Assembly (NCBI RefSeq): GCF_003263515.1 | Contig: NZ_JYDE01000020.1 | Coordinates: 170,991-234,990, forward strand | Length of the DNA: 64,000 bases | Direction: 5' to 3' | Source: Rahnella inusitata | GTDB lineage: Bacteria > Pseudomonadota > Gammaproteobacteria > Enterobacterales > Enterobacteriaceae | Shown: positions 43,828-52,522 of the stretch, piece after piece | How the letters are laid out: each line of letters opens with the position of its first letter | Position numbering within the stretch: position 1 is the first letter of the stretch | The notes under the pieces: generated by a model | The model's input: the letters and a program-made list of their open reading frames with translations, nothing else | What the model was told of the DNA's origin: nothing | The model's database searches: none | Translations under genes and position numbers: made by a program

Positions 43828-46218
43828 TTAGCTGACCATTTTATCAACGATATTCGTGACAACGTCACCTGAGAATCGCAGCTGATTCACCCCGCTGAGC
43901 ACCCGTTCAGGCGTGGCGGGCGCATCGATGTGCGGGTGGACGCGATAATCGGCAAGACTGGCCACTGCGTCTTTGATCGCACACCAGACCGAAACGCCGA
44001 GCATAAACGGCGGTTCCCCGACGGCTTTGGAATGGAACACCGTGTCTTCCGGGTTCTTGCGGTTCTCCACCAGCTTCACGCGCAGATCCTGCGGAATGTC
44101 ACCGATTGCCGGAATTTTGTAAGCCGCCGGACCGCTGGTCATCAGCCGCCCTTTATCATTCCACACCAGTTCTTCGGTGGTCAGCCAGCCCATGCCTTGC
44201 ACGAATCCGCCCTCAACCTGCCCGATATCAATGGCCGGATTCAGCGAATCTCCGACATCGTGCAGGATATCGGCACGCAGCAGTTTGTATTCACCGGTCA
44301 GCGTATCCACCAGGACTTCGGCGCAGGCCGCCCCGTAGGAGAAGTAATAGAACGGATGCCCGGCCGCTTTGTTGCGATCGTAGAAAATTTTCGGCGTTTT
44401 GTAATAGCCGGTGCTGGAAAGCGGCACCTGATTGAGCCAGCACTGAGTGGCGACCTGCTCAAAACTGAAATACAGATCTTTCACTCTTACCTGGCCGTTG
44501 CTGAATTTCACGTCAGTTTCAGCCGCATCGTGGACGCGCATCAGCATCTCCACCATCCGCCCTTTGATGATTTCAGCAGCATTTTGCGCGGCTTTGCCGT
44601 TGAGATCGGCACCCGATGACGCGGCGGTCGGCGAGGTATTCGGCACTTTGCCGGTGTCGGTGGCGGTTATCTGGATACGGCTGATATCCACCTGAAAGAC
44701 CTCGGCGACAACCTGTGCCACTTTGGTATTCAGCCCCTGACCCATTTCGGTGCCGCCGTGGTTGAGCTGGATACTGCCGTCGGTGTAGACCAGCACCAGC
44801 GCCCCGGCCTGGTTAAGAAAGCTGGCGGTGAATGAGATGCCGAATTTCACCGGCGTCAGCGCCAGACCTTTCTTCAGATACGGATTTACACGATTAAATT
44901 CAGTGACAGCGTCACGTCTGGCGGCGTATTCCGCACTCTCTTCCAGCTGCTGCGTCATTTCCTGCAACAGGTTTTGCCCGATGGGCTGATGATAATGTGT
45001 GACGTTGCGGGTTTCCTGTCCGTAGTAGTTGTTCTTGCGTACTGTCAGCGGATCTAACGCCAGCTCGCGGGCAATGTGATCGACGATATGCTCGATCGCC
45101 ACAATCCCCTGTGGGCCGCCAAATCCGCGGTAAGCGGTGTTCGACGCCATATTGGTTTTACAGCGATAGCCGGTGATCAGCGCATCGCCCAGGTAATAGG
45201 CGTTGTCGGAATGGAACATAGCGCGATCGACGATAGAACCGGACAAATCCAGCGAATAGCCACAGTTGGCGGCCAGTTTGATGTCGATGCCGTGGATCAC
45301 GCCGTCGTCATCAAAACCCACATCGTAGCTGACGTGAAACGGATGGCGTTTACCGGTGATCAGCATGTCGTCCTGCCGCGCCAGCCGCATTTTCGCCGGA
45401 CGTCCGGTGAGATGTGCCGCCAGCGCTGCCAGACAGGCCGTGCCCGCCGCCTGGGTTTCTTTACCGCCAAACCCACCGCCCATGCGGCGCATATCCACCA
45501 CCACTTTGTGCATGGGCAAACCCAGCACCGACGCGACCAGCTTTTGCACTTCGGTCGGGTGCTGCGTCGAGCTGTACACCAGCATCGATCCGTCTTCACC
45601 AGGCATCACCGAGGCAATCTGCGTTTCCAGATAAAAGTGCTCCTGACCACCGATTTCCAGCTCGCCCTGCAAACGATGTTTCGCTGAGGCCAGCGCCATC
45701 TGCGCGTCGCCGCGTTTATGCTGATGGGGTTCCTCGACGTAATGTTCAAGCGACAGCGCCTGTTTAATGGTCAGCACAGCATCACGCACCTGATACTCCA
45801 CTTTCGCCAGCGCGACGGCGGCGCGGGCAGCCTCCATCGACGTGGCAGCAACCACCAGCACTATCTGCCCCACGTACTCCACGCGGCCCAGAGCCATCAG
45901 CGGATCGCCATGGGTCAGAGGTGCGATATCCAGATTGCCCGGCACATCTTCTGCCGTCATCACCCGCACCACGCCGGGCACGGCATAACAAGGTTCGGTA
46001 TCGATATGCACAATATCGGCGTGTGCATGCGGGCTGAGCAGCGGCACAAGATGTAACTGATTGGGAAATTCCAGACGATCATCCACGTATACGGCCTCGC
46101 CGCTGACGTGTTTATCGGCGCTTTCGTGACGCTGACTTTTTCCGACACCGCTTTGTAAACCGGCGCGGAACAGCGCTTCCATCTGCTGTTGCGAAAGTTC
46201 AGGTTTGGATTCAGACAT
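43828..46218 (-). CDS. xdhB: XdhB, xanthine dehydrogenase molybdopterin-binding subunit
   Basis: A 796-residue large subunit. Moco-binding and active-site segments are visible: GGGFGGKETQ (about residue 240), AYRGFGGPQG, NHGGTEMGQGLNTKVAQ and, near the C terminus, AVGEPPFMLG, whose Glu is the catalytic base in xanthine dehydrogenases. It hydroxylates hypoxanthine to xanthine and xanthine to urate, passing electrons to the Fe-S and FAD sites of XdhA. Its start overlaps xdhA by 8 bp. Two perfect matS sites lie in its 3' half. Confidence 0.95.
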   Translation of the reverse strand: MSESKPELSQQQMEALFRAGLQSGVGKSQRHESADKHVSGEAVYVDDRLEFPNQLHLVPLLSPHAHADIVHIDTEPCYAVPGVVRVMTAEDVPGNLDIAPLTHGDPLMALGRVEYVGQIVLVVAATSMEAARAAVALAKVEYQVRDAVLTIKQALSLEHYVEEPHQHKRGDAQMALASAKHRLQGELEIGGQEHFYLETQIASVMPGEDGSMLVYSSTQHPTEVQKLVASVLGLPMHKVVVDMRRMGGGFGGKETQAAGTACLAALAAHLTGRPAKMRLARQDDMLITGKRHPFHVSYDVGFDDDGVIHGIDIKLAANCGYSLDLSGSIVDRAMFHSDNAYYLGDALITGYRCKTNMASNTAYRGFGGPQGIVAIEHIVDHIARELALDPLTVRKNNYYGQETRNVTHYHQPIGQNLLQEMTQQLEESAEYAARRDAVTEFNRVNPYLKKGLALTPVKFGISFTASFLNQAGALVLVYTDGSIQLNHGGTEMGQGLNTKVAQVVAEVFQVDISRIQITATDTGKVPNTSPTAASSGADLNGKAAQNAAEIIKGRMVEMLMRVHDAAETDVKFSNGQVRVKDLYFSFEQVATQCWLNQVPLSSTGYYKTPKIFYDRNKAAGHPFYYFSYGAACAEVLVDTLTGEYKLLRADILHDVGDSLNPAIDIGQVEGGFVQGMGWLTTEELVWNDKGRLMTSGPAAYKIPAIGDIPQDLRVKLVENRKNPEDTVFHSKAVGEPPFMLGVSVWCAIKDAVASLADYRVHPHIDAPATPERVLSGVNQLRFSGDVVTNIVDKMVS
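43856..43868. other. matS site (MatP binding)
   Basis: GTGACAACGTCAC fits GTGACRNYGTCAC exactly. It is in the last codons of xdhB, 1.05 kb from the next matS. Confidence 0.85.
44903..44915. other. matS site (MatP binding)
   Basis: GTGACAGCGTCAC fits GTGACRNYGTCAC exactly. It is inside xdhB, about 26 kb from dif. Confidence 0.85.
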
Positions 46219-47635
46219 AGTGAGTTACCCGCATCAGCGTTTCAGGAGAGGTCATTTCGATGTGACAGCGGCGCAGCAGATTTTTTGCCACCTGTATGCG
46301 GTATTCGCGGCTGGCACGAAAATCGCTGATCGGCGTGAAATCCCGTTCCAGCGCCTGACACGCACGCTCAATTGTCGCGGTCTGCCACGGCTGACCGAGC
46401 AGTTGTGCCTCACAGCCGGACGCGCGCTTAGCCACTTCCGCCATTCCGCCAAAAGCGATACGGGCATGGATGACCACGCCGTTTTGCACTTCGATGTGCA
46501 GCGCGGCGCACACCGCTGAAATATCGTCTTCAAGCCGTTTCGAGACTTTATACACCCGCAGCTGACGCGCCGCTGAGGTCGCACGCGGAATGCGGATTTG
46601 CTCGATAAACTCACCAGGCTGCAATGCCGTTTTGCGGTAACCGAGGAAAAACTGATCCAGCGGCAATTCGCGTTGCTGCGAGCCAAGCCGCAGCAGCAGC
46701 GTAGCACCCAGTGCCAGCAAGACCGGGCCGCCGTCACCGACAGGAGACGCATTGGCAATATTTCCACCGAATGTGCCCTGATTGCGGATCTGCTCCGATG
46801 CAAAGCGTTCGAGCAGATGGCCGAATTCGGGAAACTCTTCGCGCAGCACCGGCAAACACTGGCTGAGGGGGGCCGCTGCGCCAATATGAATAGCCTGACC
46901 GGTCAGCGTAATCTCTTTGAGGGCATCGATATGGCTGAGGGAAATCAGTTTCGGCAGCCGCTGGAAGCGTTGTGTGACCTCCAGCGCCAGGTCGGTGCCG
47001 CCAGCCACCAGACGCGCATCCGGCTCTGCGCAAAATAACTGCGCCAGCTGTTCGATATCAGTCGGTTCTTCACTGGCAGACATCGCGCGCAGTTTTTGCA
47101 GCGTATTCAGCGCATCCGCATCAAACTGATCGGCCTGCGGCTGCTGGCAGATGTCTTTCGCCGCCGCCATGATCGGGCGATAGCCGGTGCAGCGACAAAG
47201 ATTGCCGGAAAGCGCCTGCTGCGTGTGTTCAACATCAAATACCGGGCGTTGATTTTCCAGCGCAACTTTTTTTTCTAAAGCGAACAACGACATGACAAAA
47301 CCCGGCGTGCAAAAACCGCACTGCGAGGCGTGATTTTCCACCATCGCCTGCTGGACGTGATGCAGTTCGCCGCGATGTTTCAAATCTTCCACGGTGATCA
47401 GCTGTTTTCCATGGACCGCAGGCATAAACGTCAGGCAGGCGTTGACCGTGCGGTAGTTGAGCGCATCGCCTTGCGGTTCAGCAAGCACTACCGTGCACGC
47501 GCCGCAATCACCGGATGCACAACCTTCCTTGGTGCCGCAGCGACCGGCGTTCTGCCGCAGGTACTGCAATACCGTGGTATCGGCCGGAAGACTGTTTTCG
47601 GTGTGGATCCTGCCGTTCATTAAAAATTGGATCAT
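46211..47635 (-). CDS. xdhA: XdhA, xanthine dehydrogenase Fe-S/FAD subunit
   Basis: A 474-residue fused small subunit. The first [2Fe-2S] domain has CGTKEGCASGDCGACTVV (about residues 33-50); the second has CGFCTPGFVMS and CRCTGYRPI (about residues 106-155). The CO-dehydrogenase-type FAD domain follows, with LVAGGTDLALE and GGNIANASPVGD. It carries electrons from XdhB to NAD+. It overlaps the tetR stop by 4 bp (ATGA) and xdhB by 8 bp, a translationally coupled block. Confidence 0.95.
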   Translation of the reverse strand: MIQFLMNGRIHTENSLPADTTVLQYLRQNAGRCGTKEGCASGDCGACTVVLAEPQGDALNYRTVNACLTFMPAVHGKQLITVEDLKHRGELHHVQQAMVENHASQCGFCTPGFVMSLFALEKKVALENQRPVFDVEHTQQALSGNLCRCTGYRPIMAAAKDICQQPQADQFDADALNTLQKLRAMSASEEPTDIEQLAQLFCAEPDARLVAGGTDLALEVTQRFQRLPKLISLSHIDALKEITLTGQAIHIGAAAPLSQCLPVLREEFPEFGHLLERFASEQIRNQGTFGGNIANASPVGDGGPVLLALGATLLLRLGSQQRELPLDQFFLGYRKTALQPGEFIEQIRIPRATSAARQLRVYKVSKRLEDDISAVCAALHIEVQNGVVIHARIAFGGMAEVAKRASGCEAQLLGQPWQTATIERACQALERDFTPISDFRASREYRIQVAKNLLRRCHIEMTSPETLMRVTHYV

Positions 47636-48270
47636 GCGCCTTCTCCCTTTTTACAGCCGTTCAAAATCAGCGTGGTGACTTCTGCAATGATGTGCTCGCG
47701 CGCTGCGTTATCGCCTTCAAAATCTCCGTACATATGCTTCACCTGCACCGCAAAATCCGCGTAATACTGCGTCACCGCCCAGATGTGCATGATGAACAGT
47801 CGCGCATCCAGCGGACGGATTTTCTGCTGGGCGATCCATCCCTGGATCAGGTTTTCCTTGCCGGTAATGTTTGCCGTCGCCTGCGGCCAGTATTTGTGCA
47901 AATAGTGCCCGCCGCCCAGCACCTCGCTGGTGAAAATGCGCGAAAGCTCAGGCTGGTCAAAGGAGAAGTTCAGCTTGTTGCGGATATACCGGCTAAGCAC
48001 CGCGTCCGGTTCGCTGAGTGTCGGGTCGAACTGGATGATGTCACCCCAGACTTTCAGCACCTTTTGCAGCAGCTCTTCGTACAATTCCTCTTTACCGGCG
48101 ATGTAATAATGCAGCTGAGCTTTTTTAAGCCCGGCCCGCCGGGCGATGGCCTGCGTGGTCGCCCCCTGAAAGCCCTTTTCACTGAATTCCGCAATCGCTG
48201 CCGCGTGAATATTTTCCAGCGTACGCTCGCGTGCCAGGCGGATTTTGCCGCCCGATTCGTTATTCATCAT
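47632..48270 (-). CDS. TetR-family regulator, RutR-like
   Basis: A 212-residue TetR protein. The N-terminal helix-turn-helix is FSEKGFQGATTQAIARRAGLKKAQLHYYIAGKEELYEELL, and the ligand domain has the YcdC/RutR pattern LSRIFTSEVLGGGHYL and FIMHIWAVTQYYADFAVQVK. E. coli RutR (212 residues) senses uracil and thymine and regulates pyrimidine and purine genes. This gene is embedded between guaD and xdhA, overlapping both by 4 bp. It therefore probably autoregulates the operon through the RutR-box-like palindrome upstream of guaD (49671-49688), with a purine as likely ligand. Confidence 0.88.
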   Translation of the reverse strand: MMNNESGGKIRLARERTLENIHAAAIAEFSEKGFQGATTQAIARRAGLKKAQLHYYIAGKEELYEELLQKVLKVWGDIIQFDPTLSEPDAVLSRYIRNKLNFSFDQPELSRIFTSEVLGGGHYLHKYWPQATANITGKENLIQGWIAQQKIRPLDARLFIMHIWAVTQYYADFAVQVKHMYGDFEGDNAAREHIIAEVTTLILNGCKKGEGA

Positions 48271-49601
48271 GAACGTTCCCTCGCGTAGGCCAGTTCGCCG
48301 TCGATATAGGTGCAGAACACGTTGCGGTCGTCACCAAGGGTCATCAGCACAAACAATTTTTCGGCCAGCGTTTCGCTGTTAGCGGCGCGCAGTTTTTGCA
48401 GTGCGCTGACGCCCGGCTCGAGCACCACGAAATCCGCCTCTTTACCGGCGTTGAAATTCCCGATTTTGTCATCGAGGTGCAGCGCCCGCGCGCCGCCGAG
48501 CGTGGCGTGATAAAACGCTTCAAAGGCGGATAAGCGATAACGTTGCAGTTGCCCGACCTTATAAGCTTCCGACAGCGTTTCCAGCATGTTGAAGGTGGTG
48601 CCTGCGCCGACGTCAGTGCCCATACCGACGCGGATCTGTTTCTCCCAGGATTTCTGCAAATTGAACAAGCCGCTGCCAAGAAACAGGTTGGAGGTCGGGC
48701 AGAAGGCGATGGTGGAATCGGTGTCGTGCAGGCAATCCCACTCGCTGTCATCCAGATGCAGACAGTGCGCAAACACGCAACGTTCACCGGTAAGGCCGTA
48801 CTGATGGTAGACATCCAGATAGTGCTGATGCGCCGGGTGCATCTCCTTCACCCAAGACAGCTCTGCGACGTTTTCGCTCAGATGGGTATGCAGATAAACG
48901 TCCGGGAATTCCTCTTTCAGCAGGCGGACTTTTTGCAGCAACTCTGGTGAGGATGTCGGCGCAAAGCGCGGCGTCAGCGCGTAACTCAGCCGCTGACGGT
49001 TGTGCCAGCGCGCGATGAGCTCACGCGTATCGGCTTCGCTCTGTTCCGGCGTTTCCAGCAGCCCGTCGGGAGCGTTTTTATCCATCATCACTTTGCCCGC
49101 CACCAGCCGCATGTTGATGTCGGACGCCTCTTTAAACAGCGCATCGACCGACTGCGGGTGCACGGTGCCGAACACCAGCGCGGTGGTGGTGCCGTTAAGT
49201 AATAACTGTTCGATGAAGAATTTCGACATGCGCCTGGCGTAATCCGCGCAGTGATATTGCTGTTCAGTGGGGAACGTATAGCGCTGCAGCCATTCGAGCA
49301 ATTGCTCGCCGTAAGCACCGATCATTTCGGTTTGCGGATAGTGGATATGGGTATCGACAAAGCCCGGCACGATCAGCTTATCGCGATAATCATCTATTTC
49401 CAGACCGGCAGTCTGCCGCGCCTGCGCCAGCTTCCCCTCGCCTTCCCGCCAGTCGCCCAGCCAGACGATATGCCCGCCGCTCAGCAGCATCAGTCCGTCT
49501 TCGATATAGCGCACCTGCGCCTCGAGTTCGTGCGGATTTAACACCGGTTCACGGATATCAAAGAAGTTTCCGCGAACCGCGCGGGTGATGATTTGACTCA
49601 T
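48267..49601 (-). CDS. guaD: Guanine deaminase
   Basis: A 444-residue amidohydrolase (E. coli GuaD 439). Metal ligands are in VPGFVDTHIHYPQTEMIG (His-x-His, about residue 82), HTHLSEN (about 240), FAHCLHL (about 275) and GTDVGAGTTFNM (about 325). It deaminates guanine to xanthine and ammonia, supplying the xanthine dehydrogenase encoded downstream. It is the first gene of the five-gene operon. I used the ATG at 49601 with AAAAGGG upstream; an upstream frame extension to 49679 would run through the operator. Confidence 0.95.
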   Translation of the reverse strand: MSQIITRAVRGNFFDIREPVLNPHELEAQVRYIEDGLMLLSGGHIVWLGDWREGEGKLAQARQTAGLEIDDYRDKLIVPGFVDTHIHYPQTEMIGAYGEQLLEWLQRYTFPTEQQYHCADYARRMSKFFIEQLLLNGTTTALVFGTVHPQSVDALFKEASDINMRLVAGKVMMDKNAPDGLLETPEQSEADTRELIARWHNRQRLSYALTPRFAPTSSPELLQKVRLLKEEFPDVYLHTHLSENVAELSWVKEMHPAHQHYLDVYHQYGLTGERCVFAHCLHLDDSEWDCLHDTDSTIAFCPTSNLFLGSGLFNLQKSWEKQIRVGMGTDVGAGTTFNMLETLSEAYKVGQLQRYRLSAFEAFYHATLGGARALHLDDKIGNFNAGKEADFVVLEPGVSALQKLRAANSETLAEKLFVLMTLGDDRNVFCTYIDGELAYARERS

Positions 49602-49670
49602 GGCATAGCCCTTTTCTGCAACATTCTGATTGATGACTGATAACAGAACATTTGCAAAGCTTATGCCAAA

Positions 49671-49688
49671 TCTGACCAATCGGTCAGA
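49671..49688. promoter_or_regulatory. RutR-box-like palindrome upstream of guaD
   Basis: TCTGACCAATCGGTCAGA has perfect 7-bp arms. It agrees with the RutR consensus TTGACCANNTGGTCAA except at three positions. It lies 70 bp upstream of the guaD start, next to a -35-like TTGGCA and -10-like TGTTAT on the - strand. The RutR-like TetR protein encoded as the second gene of the operon is the natural ligand. The promoter assignment is inference. Confidence 0.7.
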
Positions 49689-49718
49689 CCGTTTGGATGT
49701 TTTTTACGGCGGGGAGTT

Positions 49719-50906
49719 TTACTTCAGCAATACCTCGTACTGCGGATTGAATTCATCGAAGATGGGCAACGCGGCGGCGCCGAGTGCGGCGGTGTCACTG
49801 CCGGACATCCCAAGGCGGATACGCGCGTTCTGCGGATAACGGCTGCGCACCGAGTTGTAGAGCGGCGTCAGGCGCTGAATCAGCTTCTCCACCAGCGGTT
49901 TCGGCATGGTGCCGCCGATGATCACGCACTGCGCGTCGAACACACATTCCATGATATTGATGGCCTGACAGGCGGGTTCAACGGCAGTATCCAGCCATTG
50001 ACCGAAGCGTTTTTCATCAACATTCAGCAGGTCTTCCGGCATCGCTGAAGCCGGATCCAGGCCGCAAGCTTCGTAAGCCGCCTGCAAAGAAAGGTAACGT
50101 TCGAGGCAACCTTTGTTGCCGCAATAGCATTCGCGACCGCCCGGTTGCACCACAATGTGGCCGACCTCGCCCGCATTGTGTGCATGACCGGTGTAAATTC
50201 GACCGTCTGTGAAGATGCCTGCGCCCAGACCGGTACCGATATACAAATAGACAAAGGACGATAATTGCTTGGCCACGCCGTGAAAACGCTCGCCGATGGC
50301 TGCCACGGTGGCATCATTTTCAAGGGTCACGGGCCACCCCGTTGCCGCGCTCAGATGGGCTTCGATATCGACGTCGTCCCAACCGTGCAGCGTGGTCGGG
50401 CCCTGTGAGGAAATCCCCTCCACGCCGAACGGTCCCGGCATCACCACGCCTATGCCCAACATTTTCCGCCAGTCAATTTTTACCTGTTGGCGCATTTCTT
50501 GCAGTACCTGATCAATCAGAGCCAGCGTGGGCTCTGGCTGCGGTTTCTGTACCCGGATCAGACTGCGAAAGCGGACCGTTCCGGTGAGATCGACCAGCAC
50601 AATCAGCAGCGACTGATGATCAAGATGGATGCCGATGGAATAGGCGCTGTCAGGATTGAGTGTCAGTGGCGTTGCTGGTTGACCACGTCCGCCCGCGCGG
50701 CGCGGCAGGTGGGAGGAGAGGATCCCCGCCTGTTCGAGCTCGGTGGCGATGTTGGACACGGTTTGTGGCGTGAGCGACGTCAGCCGGGCAATTTCGGCGC
50801 GGGTCAGCTCACCGTTGAGGCGAATAGCTTCAATCACGACCCGACGATTGTGAGCACGGGCGTGCTCAAGATTGGTACCCGACGTTGTAATCACATCCCT
50901 CTCCAC
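49719..50906 (-). CDS. ROK-family transcriptional repressor (NagC/XylR type)
   Basis: A 395-residue ROK repressor. The N-terminal winged helix (about residues 15-80) has LTRAEIARLTSLTPQTVSNIATELEQAGIL. The ROK sugar-binding domain shows VLENDATVAAIGE, GTGLGAGIF and the zinc motif CYCGNKGCLER. It is divergent from the sugar ABC transporter operon, whose two operator-like repeats lie in the shared 286-bp gap, so it probably represses both directions until a sugar binds. Ligand unknown. Confidence 0.92.
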   Translation of the reverse strand: MERDVITTSGTNLEHARAHNRRVVIEAIRLNGELTRAEIARLTSLTPQTVSNIATELEQAGILSSHLPRRAGGRGQPATPLTLNPDSAYSIGIHLDHQSLLIVLVDLTGTVRFRSLIRVQKPQPEPTLALIDQVLQEMRQQVKIDWRKMLGIGVVMPGPFGVEGISSQGPTTLHGWDDVDIEAHLSAATGWPVTLENDATVAAIGERFHGVAKQLSSFVYLYIGTGLGAGIFTDGRIYTGHAHNAGEVGHIVVQPGGRECYCGNKGCLERYLSLQAAYEACGLDPASAMPEDLLNVDEKRFGQWLDTAVEPACQAINIMECVFDAQCVIIGGTMPKPLVEKLIQRLTPLYNSVRSRYPQNARIRLGMSGSDTAALGAAALPIFDEFNPQYEVLLK

Positions 50907-50944
50907 GGTGAAGACCTTGCGGGCAGTATGCGGAGAGTGATTAC

Positions 50945-50961
50945 AGCAATCAAATTGATTT
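50945..50961. promoter_or_regulatory. ROK operator-like palindrome, copy 1
   Basis: AGCAATCAAATTGATTT contains the 13-bp palindrome AATCAAATTGATT (50948-50960). An identical 17-base copy occurs at 51151-51167. Copy 1 is about 40 bp upstream of the ROK start. Confidence 0.7.
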
Positions 50962-51150
50962 TATAAATATCAGTATATGAATTTGACGGTGTCATCACAG
51001 CTTTGAATGTTATTGGCATGTTAATAATAATCGCCAGTCACTATTCACTTGCAGACGTTTTTGAGATTCACCTTCAGACCCAGTAGCACAATCCGGCAGG
51101 GACGCAGGGACTGGCAGAAATATGCCTTCCCATTTTTTTTAGCCGATTAA

Positions 51151-51167
51151 AGCAATCAAATTGATTT
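51151..51167. promoter_or_regulatory. ROK operator-like palindrome, copy 2
   Basis: Identical to 50945-50961 over 17 bases, same orientation, 206 bp apart. It lies about 32 bp upstream of the binding-protein start. With copy 1 it could let a ROK tetramer loop the divergent promoter region. Confidence 0.7.
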
Positions 51168-51198
51168 AATAAATTTAACCCTGTTTCGGAGAATGACG

Positions 51199-52449
51199 AT
51201 GAGCCTGCGACTTACCCCAGCGGCGACCCTGTGCGCCCTTTCTGCCCTTACTTTCGGTTATTCGGCCAGCGTTTTGGCGGACACCACCCTCAGCGCCTTG
51301 TTTATGACTCAGGCGGCGTACAGCGAAGCGGATATCCGCGCGATGACTGCTGATTTCACCAGGCTGCATCCGGACATCAAAGTGAATCTGGAGTTTGTGC
51401 CGTACGAAGCGTTGCACGACAAAATCGTCGCCGCACGCGGTGCAGGTGACAAAGGGTATGACGTGGTGCTGTTCGATGCTATCTGGCCTGCCGAATTCAA
51501 CAAATATGGCCTGTTGCAGGACGTCACTGCGCGTATTCCTGCAGAGGAAAGCAACAAGATCTTCGACGGTGCCATTTCCACCGTGACCTACAAAGATAAA
51601 CGCTGGGGTATGCCGTGGATCCTCGACACCAAATATCTCTATTACAACAAAGCCATGCTGGCAAAAGCCGGGATCACGACGCCACCGGCAACCTGGGCTG
51701 ATGTTGAGAAGCAGTCGGCTATCCTGAAAGAAAAAGGCATCGTCAAGTATCCGCTGGTGTGGAGCTGGTCGCAGTCTGAAGCGCTGCTGTGCGACTACAC
51801 CACGCTGGTCTCCGCCTTCAAAGGCGATTTCTATAAAGACGGTAAGCTTAACTTCACGAATTCCGGCGCCATGAAAGCCATCAACTACATGAAAGAGACG
51901 CTGGATAAAGGGCTGACCAACCCGAACTCCCGCGAGTATCTGGAAGAGGACGTGCGTAAATCCTTCTCCAACGGCGATGCGGCGTTCGCGCTGAACTGGA
52001 CGTACATGTACAACATGGCCAATGACCCGAAACAAAGCAAAGTGGCGGGTGACGTTGGCGTAGTTCCGGCTCCGGGGGGTGAAGCGGGTGGCGCATCCGG
52101 CGTCAACGGTTCGATGGGGCTGGGCATCGCTAAAGCCAGTGCGCATCCGGATCAGGCGTGGGAATTTATCAGCTACATGACTTCCCAGCCGGTGCAGAAC
52201 AAATACGCCAAACTGAGCCTGCCAATCTGGAAATCCTCTTATGACGATCCGGCCGTGCAGAAAGATCAGGAACAGCTGATCGCCGCCGCTAAAACGTCGC
52301 TAAATGTGATGTTGTCGCGTCCGGTGACGGCGGATTACTCCCGTTTGTCGAACATTTTGCAGCAAAACATTCAGGCGGTATTGCAGGGGAAAACCCCGGC
52401 GCAAGACGGTATGGAAGCCGCAACCAAAGCCGCCGACCGTTTACGTTAA
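51199..52449 (+). CDS. Sugar ABC transporter, extracellular solute-binding protein (family 1)
   Basis: A 416-residue periplasmic binding protein. The signal peptide covers about residues 1-26 (hydrophobic LCALSALTFGYSASVLA, then DTT). The mature fold has the family-1 layout with YDVVLFDAIWPAEFNKYGLL, WGMPWILDTKYLYYNKAML and a GSMGLGIAKASAHPDQAWEFISYMT segment. It resembles maltose/trehalose-type binders; the actual ligand cannot be read. First gene of the operon with permeases, kinase and ATPase. I chose the second ATG (51199), 7 bases after CGGAG. Confidence 0.9.
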   Translation: MSLRLTPAATLCALSALTFGYSASVLADTTLSALFMTQAAYSEADIRAMTADFTRLHPDIKVNLEFVPYEALHDKIVAARGAGDKGYDVVLFDAIWPAEFNKYGLLQDVTARIPAEESNKIFDGAISTVTYKDKRWGMPWILDTKYLYYNKAMLAKAGITTPPATWADVEKQSAILKEKGIVKYPLVWSWSQSEALLCDYTTLVSAFKGDFYKDGKLNFTNSGAMKAINYMKETLDKGLTNPNSREYLEEDVRKSFSNGDAAFALNWTYMYNMANDPKQSKVAGDVGVVPAPGGEAGGASGVNGSMGLGIAKASAHPDQAWEFISYMTSQPVQNKYAKLSLPIWKSSYDDPAVQKDQEQLIAAAKTSLNVMLSRPVTADYSRLSNILQQNIQAVLQGKTPAQDGMEAATKAADRLR

Positions 52450-52484
52450 TTGCTTTAAACCATACTCTTAAGCCAACACTACAG

Positions 52485-52511
52485 CCCGTCATCTCCTCAT
52501 GATGACGGGCC
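52485..52511 (+). terminator. Intercistronic hairpin between binding protein and permease genes
   Basis: GCCCGTCATC and GATGACGGGC are perfect 10-bp arms with a 7-base loop, without a T-run. Hairpins here are common in ABC operons and give the binding-protein mRNA higher stability or partial termination. Confidence 0.6.
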
Positions 52512-52522
52512 GGGAATCAAGC

